From Cyathus striatus (lineage: Eukaryota; Basidiomycota; Agaricomycetes; Agaricales; Nidulariaceae): a DNA stretch of 64,000 nt. The position numbers and the translations under genes were made by a program. The stretch covers positions 2,418,001 to 2,482,000 of the forward strand of contig JAOVFP010000014.1 in NCBI GenBank assembly GCA_025738555.1. The letters run 5' to 3'. The notes under the pieces are model-generated. The model was not told the DNA's origin. It saw only the letters and a program-made list of their open reading frames with translations, and did not search any database. Positions 47,470-58,660 of this stretch are shown here, piece by piece; positions within the stretch are counted from its first letter, which is position 1, and the number at the start of each line of letters is the position of its first letter.

Positions 47470-50458
47470 TTAATTGTGTACACACTGATAAAGCTCCCTA
47501 AGCTGTTCTTGGTTTAGTTTTCCAAGACGATCCTTTACCTCTTGCATATGTGCTTCAGTTTCTTGCTGAAATGCAGCTTGATGTACTGCTGGTATAGATT
47601 GTACTGGTGTCTTCACAACAGGATTTGTGCACATCTTGTGATACTCCTCTTGAGCTTTGTCTGCACTGATATTCTCAAACTGGCCTGATATTTCCTTATC
47701 TCATGTCTGGGATTCTTGTGTGAAGTACTTCTTGTTCACTTCATATTGCTGCTGCTTCTCATCAATTTTTGCTCACTTCTGTCATTGTTTCTTCTCCTGA
47801 GTGATCTTGTCATTCATTCTTTTCACTTCTTCATCAAAGTTGCAGATGCACTGATATATACCATTCACCCACTGATGTACCCATTCCTCAGACTTTTCCA
47901 ACAACATGCCAATAGACTGTGAAGAAGTTATGTCATCAGGGTGAATTTGTGTGAGTGTCTTAATTTCTTGGTTACTGAGTATGAAAGAAGGTGGTTGAAC
48001 ATTACAGAGTGAATCACAATACCATGTCTGTTGTCACCATTCAATAAGCCATGAAGTTAAAGATTCATGCTGAGGAACTGGACGGAATGAGCTTGGAACA
48101 AGCTTTCTCTTGTTATTACTGTCCATACAAGGTTGTACTTCTTGCCTATTTGGATTATCACAATTACCATAGTACACTTGTTTGCTGTCAGGATCAGTAT
48201 AGAGCAATTTGTTGGGAAAGAAATGATCATATGAAAAATTTTGATCTTCTGAGCTGTGCACTGGACTGTTGCAGCAATATCTTCCTGTAAATGATAGTGC
48301 CATTAAAGTGCTGTCAGTAATGTATGTGAAACAAAAAGAGTTCAATAGCCATCTGAAGATTCATCTCTGTTTGCTTTATTATACAGTAACCTAATGCAAC
48401 ATTGATGTGAACTTTGTATAATGTTCAGAATTGCAATTCCAGTTTGCTCCTTCTTTGTTGATTTTTCTGTTAGTCTTGCAATGATTGGCCTATCTGGATC
48501 TGTTCTGTCAGTTTCATTGAGATAGTTGACCAATTCTGCAGCAGAAATGTCAACTTCCTTTGCTCAAGGCTCATATAATAAAAGAAATATTGATTCTGTA
48601 GTGCCATCATGCCCACAATGACCACCTCTCTGCAAGCAAGTTGGGATATCACATGGAGTGCCATACTGCACAACTACTGAAATATTGCATACATCTACAC
48701 CCTGTAAAGTTGTTCAGTAAAAATAATGAATGATTATGTTACCATACAGTAGAAGCTCCTTCTGTTGCATGTAAGACTCAGCAGATCCCACTTGGACTAG
48801 CAAAGTCTTCAAGGACAACCTTCAAGTATTCTGTAGACATGCCACACAATGCCTTTATGTTGAAGGTCCAAGGGAAGGAGTCCATTCATATAATCACTAG
48901 CATCTTGTGTTGATAGAATGTTGTCATGAAAAATGATTGTTTTGCAAAGTATAAAGTCAGCAGGGTATGGATCAGGTATGAGGAAGTTGAGATTTCAGTA
49001 ATCAGAAAGAGAATTAACAATTTCATGTATCACATATGAGATATTTGGGTGATTGCTTGAGAGTGTAATGGAAGAGAGCTTCAAAGCAGTAATTTACACT
49101 CCCCCACCAGTTTACATGGACTCCACATAACCTCCTCTTTTTTTAGGTGGAGTCCACATAAACTCTATATTGAGTCCACCTAAACTCCACATTGAGTCCA
49201 TAATTTCCATATATACTCCATGTGGAGTCCATCTTATCTTCATGTAAACTCCACATGTACTCCACATTATTCTCCATGTAAAATTTATGTGGAGTCTATG
49301 TAGACATTATATAGATTTCACATAACACTGCATGTATGGATTGATATTAGCTGTTACATTGCTTTGTTTTGCCATGTTTACATTTATGTAACAGTTGTCA
49401 CTGCTAATTACAGGTGTAATATAATCATAAATTATCGAATTTGTCACACAGTGTTACAGTTGTCATAGTTATCTTAGCACATTTAATTTTGTCTGTCATT
49501 GTCCCACCTTTGTGACAACATTACTACTGCAGTTGTTATGGTGCTATAGTTGTCACACTTTTCATACAGTGTCATGCCCAATGTATGGTGTCACACTTGA
49601 TGCATGGAGTTACACTTAATACATGGTGTCACACACAATGCATAGTGTCATGCTTGATGCAGTGTCACACTCAATGCATAGTATCACATGATGTATAGTG
49701 TCACACTCAATGCACAGTGTTACGCTCGATGACAATGTGTGACAAGTGTGACAATTGCTACCCTGTCACAACTTCAAAGTGTGGAATGCCAACTGTATAG
49801 ATAGAGTGTGCTTCATCAACATGAAGACACTTAATTTGTGAGATAAACTGTAGTTTCCTCATAAGCTGGGAGAGCCAAGTCCAATGACCTTTGTGCATGG
49901 AGAGTTGTTCAGATTGCATGAGTAGCAAGGTGTAGTGACCCTTCTCAATGTCCTATGAAATGATGTGAAAGCTCTTGAGTACATGCAATGCATCACAAGC
50001 CCAATACTTGCTTTCCAAAGTGCATCATTTTTTGGAGTGTCTTCATTAATGGAGACTGCTTTTACTTGGTACTTCTCAAATTCCAATAGCTGCAGGGCTT
50101 GAAGTCACTTGAGGGGAGTAATAACCAATGCCATTTCATCTGTAAACAGCAAAGATGGAAGGATTAAGCAGATGGTTTTGCCATACCCTGTTCCCACATC
50201 CACCAAAGAGTCTTTCCCAGCCAATAGAGCAAGTATCGCCTCCAACTGAAACTTCCAAGGTATAATCCTTCCTTCCATAATGACAAACATAGCAAGACAG
50301 GCCTTGAGTCCAAGTAAAACATATTTCTTGTGATAGTCACTCCAAAAGTTGTTGGGAAGTCTCTGCTCACTCAGAATAAGCTGTTCAACTAGATGGTTTG
50401 CATCTTCTAAACTTGATAGCTCACAAATTTCGGACAGTGAAATGTTGTGTAGACTCAT
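47470..50458 (-). pseudogene. RecQ-like DNA helicase gene, interrupted
   Basis: A superfamily 2 3'-5' helicase by motifs. Reading leftwards from MSLHNISLSEICELSS: YHKKYVLLGLKACLAMFV, then VDVGTGYGKTICLILP (motif I, Walker A), EMALVITPLK (Ia), LHVDEAHSIYTVGIPHF (II), then element 5. After it come LSSITLSSNHPNIS, CKTIIFHDN, VVVQYGTPCDIPTCLQRGG (V/VI) and a C-terminal part with SFTGRYCCN and a Lys/Glu coiled coil ending at 47470. About 45 residues around motif III are missing at the insertion, so a deletion accompanied or preceded it. QRGGHCGHDG has His where the arginine finger GR.GR is expected, as expected from CpG decay. Several stops are present. Confidence 0.85.
49087..49771. mobile_element. 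Satellite-carrying element, copy 5 (685 bp)
   Basis: Left end CAGTAATTTACACTCCCCC equals the (reversed) right end of copies 1-3. The right end, reverse-complemented, reads TTGTGACAGGG, like the GTTGTGACAC of copy 4 but lacking the first bases. Flanked by an exact 8-base duplication CTTCAAAG (49079-49086, 49772-49779). It contains GGAGTCCACATAAACTCC palindromic units (49110-49320) and a TGTCACACTCAATGCATAG satellite (49560-49740), the inverse of the satellite in copies 1-3. Inserted in the helicase gene. Confidence 0.82.
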
Positions 50459-50504
50459 GAGAATGTTAAATTGAAGAAAGGCATAGTAATTATAAAGTAC
50501 ATAG

Positions 50505-50680
50505 GATGGGAGGAGGGGGGGAGGGGAGGGAGGATGGGAGGGAAGGAGGATGGAACAGATGAGGGGACAGAGTGAGGGAGCTCAATGTGACATGTGAGAG
50601 CATCCAAGAATCCCAAAAGGAAGGTTTGAGGGATGTAAGGGACTGCCTGCCAAAATCTTATGAGTTGGACTGGTCAGTAT
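50505..50680. repeat. Right inverted repeat of the two-gene cassette
   Basis: Begins with a GGAGG-rich tract and ends GAGTTGGACTGGTCAGTAT. Inverse of 42861-43045. It lies about 50 bases upstream of the helicase start, so it could include the promoter of that gene. Confidence 0.85.
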
Positions 50681-50888
50681 ATAGTGTGTACTGGAACCAT
50701 ATGCTTCACATTTTCAGCTTCTTCCTTAGGCAACCAAACCTCCTGAAGGACCAACATGCCCCTTCACATTTGCTTATGTAAGCAATCAATGTTGCGTGGG
50801 AACTAAGTGGGAATGCAACAACAGCAACAGGGAGTTGTCAGTTATCTGCTGTAAAAGTCTCAGAGGCACAAAATAATATATTAAATTA

Positions 50889-51564
50889 CACTGGAGTGCA
50901 AAAAGAATGAGTACACATTATTTTGCAATATTTCTGGAACAGTTCTATATATTTATAACCTGTAAAATGTGAAAAATAATATACCTTCTTGTCTTTATAA
51001 TAGTGGTAAAAAATTTCCTAAAAAGGAAATTCTCTTGATATACAAGCAGAAATAAAAATGGCACACTTTTTAGAGGGTTTAAGGAAGCACCTACAGAACT
51101 TGGAAAAAATATATGTTATAGTACCCCATCAACTAAGAACAACACATTTTTGATCATAAAATTTGGACTAGTGGATCACTAGATAAAAAAATAAGAAATG
51201 TCCAAAATTCAGCTGTTTTTGGCAAATTTTTGGCTCTCAAGCCAAAAATTGACATGTTTTGAATTTATTTTGTAGTGAACCACATTATCAATTTCTATAA
51301 TCTAAAATGCATCTTGTTTAGTTTATTGTGTAGTATAACATATTTTTTTTCTGGATTCTGTAACTGCTTCCTTAACCACTCTGGAAAGTGTGCCATTTTT
51401 ATTTCTGCTTGTATATCAAGAGAATTTCCTTTTTAGGAATTTTTTTACCACTATTTAAAAGACAGGAAGGTATATTATTTTTAAATTCTACAGGTTAGAG
51501 ATATATAGAACTGTTCCAGAGATATTGCAAAATAATGTGTACTCATTCTTTTTGCACTCTAGTG
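50889..51564. mobile_element. Tc1/mariner-type foldback MITE, 676 bp
   Basis: Ends CACTGGAGTGCAAAAAGAAT and its inverse (one mismatch), flanked by TA on both sides (50887-50888, 51565-51566). Inverted similarity continues for over 200 bases (50889-51120 against 51340-51564), including TTTTGCAATAT.TCTGGAAC and TATACAAGCAGAAATAAAAA. The left and right inner parts also pair, so nearly the whole element can fold back. No transposase. Confidence 0.88.
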
Positions 51565-51566
51565 TA

Positions 51567-53400
51567 TCCTGTATGGATGAAAAATGATAGAGAATACAGG
51601 CACAGCAGTACAAGTTTACAATAGTGATATCCAGGCTTAAACAAGGCTTATTATAGTGCTGAGACCAAAATCCCTTCAAATTCCAATTTCCAGTAGCAAA
51701 TCACATGAGTACACATCTTAAATTTTCTATTCTTATAGATACATGTACTGTACCATTTCAAATGGTTCATCACCCCAAATCCTGCATGACATGCCAAACC
51801 AGCGATCCTGTTCATCACTTAGGCAGCTGCAGCATGACACTTAGAAATTTTCATCAGGTGTATAGTACATTTTCAAAAAATAACAAGCACTGATGGCTTA
51901 ACAGTAAAGTTTCTATGAGTATTATTGACTACTGTCTGTGAGGTTTCAGTTTCAATTCTTTACCATTGCAATAAGTTTTTCCCTGTAATAAGTAGTGCTT
52001 GTAACTTGCAATTACCGCTGATTATCACTATTCACTGGTATCCTGAACTTATGATCATGATGGAGCAATTCATTTTCTCTCTCACACACTGTGCTCATAC
52101 AACTATGGCTACTCCTTCAATACCCAATCACATTTGCTCTATCATTCTTCCTAGCCCCAAGCTCTGGGAAATGGAAGTGCAAAACAAACACGCATTACCA
52201 GCAATTTTGGCACCATTATGATAAAGATGCCTCAGATGTTGATTAAGTAAAATTTATATTGATTACAAGTAACTAATAGAGCTGTATACTGCACTTGATG
52301 TGATTTTTGTATTCTAGAGCTCAAAATTGAGCATTTTCTATGAACCATTTAATCAGTTCATCAGTTGCCTCTGTGATGCGTGACATGAGCCAAATTTCGG
52401 CATGTCAGGTGGGGTGCATGATGTGTGACTGCCAAATCATTCGAAATGGTACAGTATTGTACACTAAATACAAGCTGAAAATCTTGTTTCTCCTTTCTTC
52501 AGTCCACTCCAAGCTCCCATTGCATCGTAGCTGCCCATGAACCAATCCAACAACAACAAATAATATCATGTGATACTCGAGACCAATCAACATAGTCCAA
52601 TTTCCCAGGGATCACATTGTTCTCTTTCTCTTCCTCCACCACCATGCATCGCCAGCACACATGCTCTGACATCAAGACACACCCTCCCCCACAACACTTT
52701 TTAAGCTAAGTGTTCATACTCTCATCTCAACCTGCCTCTCACTCTATGATAGAAGGAGAATGAATGCCTACCCATGCATGCAGATTCAACACTAAATGGA
52801 ACTGCACTCTCATCTCAGTGCCCTTCTCAATCACTTGCAAGCTAGCAGAGAATGATGAGTACAAGTGTGAGCATCTACAGTCAGAGTGCATTGGAGTAGT
52901 GGTAGTAGCACTGGGATGGTTGTTGGTCCAGGGTGCATTGAGGTGGTTATGGTTGTAGGGGTTCTGATTGGTGGGTAGTGGATGAGGTGATAAGGTGGTG
53001 ACATAGTAGCACAATTGATGTGTGGGTGGGCATGGTAGGTTGACGTCAGATGAGGTGGTATGCCCTATGTGAGCCAGATGGTGTTGAAGGCATCGTAAAC
53101 AGAAGGAACTGCAAGATGATGGGGAATTGCAAGATAATATGGGTGGGTATGTTGGTAGGATGTATTTACATATACATACTTGTAAATTTAATAGTATCCA
53201 TATATATTATGCACATATATCCACTTTCTTAAAGGAAGTAAGTAGAAAGCAGTGTCTGGAATATCTACAGTTAATTCCACCTTCCAAGATATGTACTTCA
53301 GTTGATAACTTAAGATTGACAAGACAATGGACCCATCATGTGGTGAGACTCCAACTCGAGAGCACAGCTTGTGAGAGTTGAGACGTCACAAGCCAAAAGA
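51567..53400. other. No gene recognised; possible decayed tRNA-like sequence
   Basis: At 51893-51975 GATGGCTTAACAGTAAAG and GTTTCAATTC could be decayed box A and box B of a tRNA-derived SINE, but this is weak. 52640-53100 has C-rich then G-rich low-complexity patches (CTCATCTCA, GGTGGT). Short frames have no motifs. Confidence 0.3.
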
Positions 53401-56400
53401 GGGGGGAGGCATGTGGTTTAGGAGCACCGGTGACTGTAGGTATATCAACACAATTCAATAAAGAAATAGGGCCGGCAAGCAGCACAGCCCACTACCATAG
53501 CCCACAGTGCATGTACCCATTCACTCCAGGTAATGCTTGTATGTGTGATGAAGCTGAATTGGATTGTATGTATGGACTCAGTTAAAATGAACACAATTTC
53601 AATCTCAGGCCTTGACCATCCTACTAAGCTTGCTTCATTCAGTGAAGGATGATTACCATGTAAGCTTCAATGCTGAATGTTAACATTGATTACTATCAAT
53701 ATACCAGGCGTTAGCTAGCTCTAGTCACTACCCAGGTTTATTTTTTTAGCAGCCTCATTCATATGTGATGGTAGCAGCTTAATGACACAGCTATATAATC
53801 ATTCTGTTTGTTCCACGTAAGTAAAGTATGTATGCTGTTCTATTCCTTGAATTTTATTTGCAGATCTTGAAGTCAGAATGGTTTCTGAGAAATGAGCATG
53901 TAGCATTCTGGACTAGTTGATAATTTTCAGCATTCTAAAATAGCAGTGCACATACTGAGGTATTACTTGCGTGGCCTGAAGTTTGGTGTGATTTGGTGGG
54001 CCAAGTCGACGAGGTTACATCGGGGTATGCATCCGTGCATCATTCATCAAGATACAAGTGTGCCAGCGTTATTTATCGCATTTCATTCAAACAGCTTATG
54101 ATAAGCTAATGTTCCTAGTAGTTTATAAAGCCATCATGATAAAGAAATAAAACCCTAACTGATGTGTTCTTTGTGTTTCCAATTGGATACTTGCTTTTAA
54201 TATATTTAGGATTTCTGTGAATGTTCTTTGTGTTTACTAAAACGGTAATGATACCCATGGTTTGTTTTTGGATAGCTAGCTTCGAATAAGGCTCCCAAAC
54301 ACTGCACATCTGCACCAGTCACATGGTATGGCATGCAGTCGGCCGTGGAGAACTGACTCTCGAAATTTTTAGTATTAAACAGCTAACATTGTAATACTGA
54401 CAACCTACCAAGAAACATGCATTGAACCATCGATGGCACTTCCAGTAAAATACACACTTAGGGATTTTCACAACAATGTGCCGTGTACACTAGGCCGATG
54501 ATGGTTGAATCTCCACCTCATCACACCACCATTCAACACTGTTCCCTGAGTGACAGGACAGTAACACAGAAAGCACTAGCAGCATCACTATTTTAATATT
54601 TGATAGTGAGATTTAGCCACAAATTTGATGTGTTCTCGATGCCATTTATTACCCAATTGAAAGGTATTTAAGAATAAAATTTTAGGTTCTTTAATAACTG
54701 GATGAATTGAACAACACTGAAATGTACACCAGTGATTTAGGCACGCTAGGTGGCCTAGGTCCTATGAGATCCATAAGTAGTGGTAAAGTGTGTAATTAGA
54801 GGCTGACAACCTTAGAAATGTCAAATATACGTGTTGGTCAATGCGAGATGGTTTATGGGGGTGGAGTAACTCAAGGAACATGCAAAGTCGGAAGGGGACC
54901 AGGAGGCACAGACAAGCCGGTTAGCGATGCTTACATTTGTCAGTGCTTGGTCACCACAGCTGAGGGGAAGACCTTAGACAACAGGAAAGAGGGAAAGAGA
55001 AATGGAACAAGAGAGCAGTTATAGGCATTGATTATGATGAGAGAATGTTACTGTAACCAATCACAAAGTGTCCCAAAAAGGCATCAGCCAATCACGTGGC
55101 CAGAAAGTGAGATCCCGAACACGATCCACAAATTGTCTTATAAGGAAATCCAAACCTCCCCAAAACCCACTACCTTAAAAGGTAGTGGGAATCGTTCATA
55201 TCACATGTTTTACCACGATACCGACCGGCTACCGGTCTAACTAAGGCTCCAACACTATAGTATATGGACTGTATATATACAGTTGTGTATGTATATGTAT
55301 ATGTATATTTTGTGATTGTAGGTATATACAGAGGGTTGTATAGGGTTGTGATTTCTCCAGAATATTATTGCTCTAGGCTTACTTATTATTGGCTTATCAA
55401 TTGTTTTCTCATTTAGGGCCATTTGAGCCCATGTAAAATCCAGGGTATCCATGATAGCCAATTTACGACTAGCACAAGTCTCAGGGAAGTATTGGTAGCA
55501 GTGCAATGAATGTGTATGAGTTGTAAAGAGTTTTCTCGACAATGATGGCATACTAACAGAGGATTGTAAAGTATAATGTACTTATTATCTTCAAGGTAAA
55601 ACCTCAGACAGGCCTAAATTGGGTTCATGTAAATATGGTACATCCTGATTTTTGTAACAATTAGAATATGCCATAAAATATGTAATGTGTCAGATGCATT
55701 AGAAAATTCTAAATTGGGTAATACATCTGCTTATTGTTCCAATTATTTCGTGCCGATTTTACCTGTGCAATGTGAACCGAGCCTCTGAAAATTTTCTGAT
55801 TGGCCTAGGAATGGATGGGGTCATGGATCTTATTGAAAATATTGTGCATGGATCGGTCAGTTTTCCTATTCTTGCACATATTCTAGATTTGTCCACACAT
55901 CGGTCAGATAACATATTTTAATAACTATTCTAATTGTTAAGTAAATCAGGTTGTACCATATTTACAGCAATCCGATCCACCCTTGTCTGAGGTGTAAGTG
56001 TAAACAAGTTACAATCAGGTGCGGGGAAGATAGGTATTTCGATGATTCACGGCACTTACACCATGTCGCAGCCTATACTATATAGTAAACTATGTGGGTA
56101 CAGTTGCGGCATCGAAGGCCCTTGAAAAGTTGTATAAGTACAATCAATTGTGGTAAATAACCAGTACTACATCATTGGGACCAGTAAGTAATGATTTATT
56201 ATTTATAAATGCGAAGTGTACTTACCACAATTTACCTGTGGTAGTTCTCCATCCTAATCTGAGAACCAGAAGATGGTTTAAAACGATGATTCAAGAGAGC
56301 AAGAACCAGGCTGCATATCAGAGAGCACAGAAGGACAAAGTTAAGAAAGTGACAACATTATTTTCACATGTTGCAGACCTACTATGAACTGAAAGAGCAC

Positions 56401-56412
56401 GAGTCTTTGAAA
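53400..56412. other. Mixed spacer with younger, CpG-containing patches
   Basis: CpG frequency rises from here rightwards. 55060-55192 is the better-preserved inverted copy of the repeat at 20410-20560 and ends with a palindrome CCACTACCTTAAAAGGTAGTGG. A 68-residue + strand frame at 54818-55024 contains GGTDKPVSDAYICQCLVT but I do not recognise it. The (GTATAT) run near 55270-55310 is simple repeat. No gene is called. Confidence 0.35.
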
Positions 56413-56540
56413 TAGGGCTGCTAACCGTAACCGTACAAAACGGTTACGGCTTGTACGGTACGGTATATATTGCCGTACCGTATGAGCGAAAATAAATTGT
56501 TCATACGGTACGGGTACGGTACGGCTTTCGCCCGTAATTT

Positions 56541-58033
56541 ATGACGCTCCGTTTGATCAAAAAATAACCGTGCCGTAGTTCGGCTGCCATAGTAAAGTGG
56601 GTGCCGTAGCATTGGACAATTCATGTTTTTTTCAGCTAATTCTTATGTTTTCGATATGTATATACATTATATGATATTATAAAGCTATTATAACGAAAAT
56701 ATATGCCTGAAAAGTCTCTTTTCCAGTCGTTTCGCATGTAAAAGTTTTTTTCCCACGCTTGCTGACCATGCGGAGACTCTTCAATAATACTTACTGGACA
56801 GTAAAATAAATGGATACATATTATTATCAAAGTGAGTTAATGTACTTCTATGGTGTACATAGGGACTTGTAGAAGTCAAGTTTTCAACAAATTCCGCTAT
56901 CAATAAGTCAGTCAATCCAGAGAAGTGATAGAATGACAGTATATTGTTAGGCTCTTCATTAGCATTAGTATTAGTGGTATAAAAATCTGACTTTATAACT
57001 ACTAAAAATAGCGCATAACTTGCTTTTATGATATTCATAATGTATATATTTATAGTACGGGCCTAGCAAATATTTTTGACGTCTCCACGCATTAAGTGCG
57101 GGAAAAAACCTTTGTTACGAAACAACATGAAAAGCGGAGACTTTGAGGGCAATTTGAAGTCTCAAATATTATTATAGGTGTTCCTAAATTTTATCATAAC
57201 AATAAAATAGTCTCCGAAAGTTATGTTACTTCACGATATATTATGTTCAACAGTATTTCCCACGCGTTTCCCACGCTTGGTTGAAGTGACCTACAGCAAT
57301 CTTACAGCGCTGTCGGTCCACCTTTGGATATTCATTAGCCATACTCCCTCGTACTCTTCGCATATATAATTTATTTATGTCCAAAGACCTGGATGGCAAC
57401 CCAGCGTTCACATGTACATTGGGTTGTTGCGATGTGGGGCTTTTCAATTATGTGGGAAATACTGTTGAACAAAAAATATTGTGAAGGGCATAACCTTCAG
57501 GTCAATTTAATTGTTATAATGAGATTTAAAGACACTTATAATGACATTTGAGCCTGGAGCTTCTGTTTTTCGTGTTGTTTCGCATGCGAAGGTTATTTTC
57601 CCACGCTTTCTCGATGCGCGGAGACTTCAACAATATTTGCTAGGCCGGTACTATAAATATATACATCATGAATATCATAAAAAGCTATTTATGCACTATC
57701 TTTTCGTAGTTATAAATTTAGATTTCTTACACCACTAATACCAATACTAATGAAGAGCTTAACAATATACTGTCATTCTATCACTTCTCTGGATTGATTG
57801 ACTTAATGACGGTGGAATGTGTTGAAATTTGACTTGTATAAACCCATATGTACACCATAGGAGTACATTAACTCACTTTGATAATATGTATGTATCCATT
57901 TATTTTACTGTCTAGTAAGTATTATTGAAGAGTCTCCGCATGGTCAGCAAGCGTGGGAAAACAACTTTTACATGCGAAACGACTGGAAAAGGTAATTAAC
58001 CGTACCGTTATTTTTTGATCAAACGGAGCGTCA
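56541..58033. repeat. Nested foldback, ~1.5 kb
   Basis: Outer arms pair GACGCTCCGTTTGATCAAAA (56541) with its inverse ending 58033. Next, 56700-56865 (TTTCCAGTCGTTTCGCATG..., GCGGAGACTCTTCAATAATAC) pairs with 57845-57995. Then 57055-57135 pairs with 57560-57650. At the core TGTTCAACAGTATTTCCCAC (57245) pairs with 57447-57470. The arms are unequal and diverged, suggesting successive foldback insertions. Confidence 0.75.
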
Positions 58034-58137
58034 TAGTAATTAACCGTACCGTACAACCGTTTACGGCCGTATATACGGCTTAGTCGAGTGGCTTCACTAC
58101 AAAAATCGATACCCCACCATTCCCATTACATAAGCAA

Positions 58138-58371
58138 GTGATGCGCGCGTCGACGTGTTTGTTCGCGTTGTTCGCACTTTCTCTCATTTTCTCCCTCCAT
58201 CGCCGACACTCTTGCATTGCCTCGAACGCCGCAATTACGCGTCAGGAACTCAAGACCGTCGGTATTGTGCGCTACCAAGAGCCACTGAATACCGCGATTA
58301 ACGTTACCAAAGGCTGTGTCTTCGCCCCAAGTCCCTCTCCTCAAGTTTTTATCTTACAAAATTTCTTCTAA
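58138..58371 (+). other. Short open frame with signal-peptide-like start, uncertain
   Basis: A 77-residue frame starting MMRASTCLFALFALSLIFSL, hydrophobic like a secretion signal, in CpG-rich sequence. It lies between the hAT-like subterminal repeats and the putative transposase start. It could be 5' untranslated sequence or an unrelated small gene. No family recognised. Confidence 0.25.
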
Positions 58372-58660
58372 TTCATTGGTATGCTCTGTGTTTCAAACTT
58401 TTTCTTTTCTTTCAGTAATCTACGATCTCAACATTATTAATTTCCGCTTTATTCAACTATTCTTCTTTAAGTAGTCTCTCTATTCTAATTTTCTTTAAAA
58501 AAACTATGTATCTACTTCTTCCCAATCCAGCGAAAATTATCCTCCTCTCTCGACACCTTAGAATTCCCAGGTCGAACATATTTTCAACCGACTCGCTAGC
58601 TTTATTTTCTTTGTTTAGGCCTCAACATCTTTTACCTCTACATTGGACCGAGTTCTTATA

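Larger units (their letters stand above)
42861..50680. mobile_element. Putative two-gene cassette: DUF6589 + RecQ-like helicase between inverted repeats
   Basis: A ~180-base inverted repeat (left 42861-43045, right 50505-50680) begins ATACTGAC..GTCCAACTC and encloses exactly two genes. The DUF6589-type gene starts at 43070 (+) and the RecQ-like helicase starts at 50458 (-), each just inside an arm. The genes end tail to tail with only 67 bases between stops (47402 and 47470). Subtracting the three later inserts leaves about 6.1 kb. Compact convergent genes between inverted repeats resemble a DNA transposon. I found no target duplication, and the arms include C/T-rich sequence, so the boundary is an inference. 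Confidence 0.5.

Noticed and set aside
47470..50458. Helitron Rep/helicase
   Set aside because: The motifs (GTGYGKT, DEAH, LQRGG) are RecQ-like, not Pif1-like, no HUH Rep domain is visible, and there are no Helitron ends.
42861..50680. Assigning the cassette to a known superfamily by target duplication
   Set aside because: Flanks of the two inverted repeats show no convincing duplication; the call is therefore kept as a hypothesis.
55255..55320. Telomere or microsatellite-based telomeric signal
   Set aside because: Only a short GTATAT run; no TTAGGG-type repeats occur anywhere in the window.
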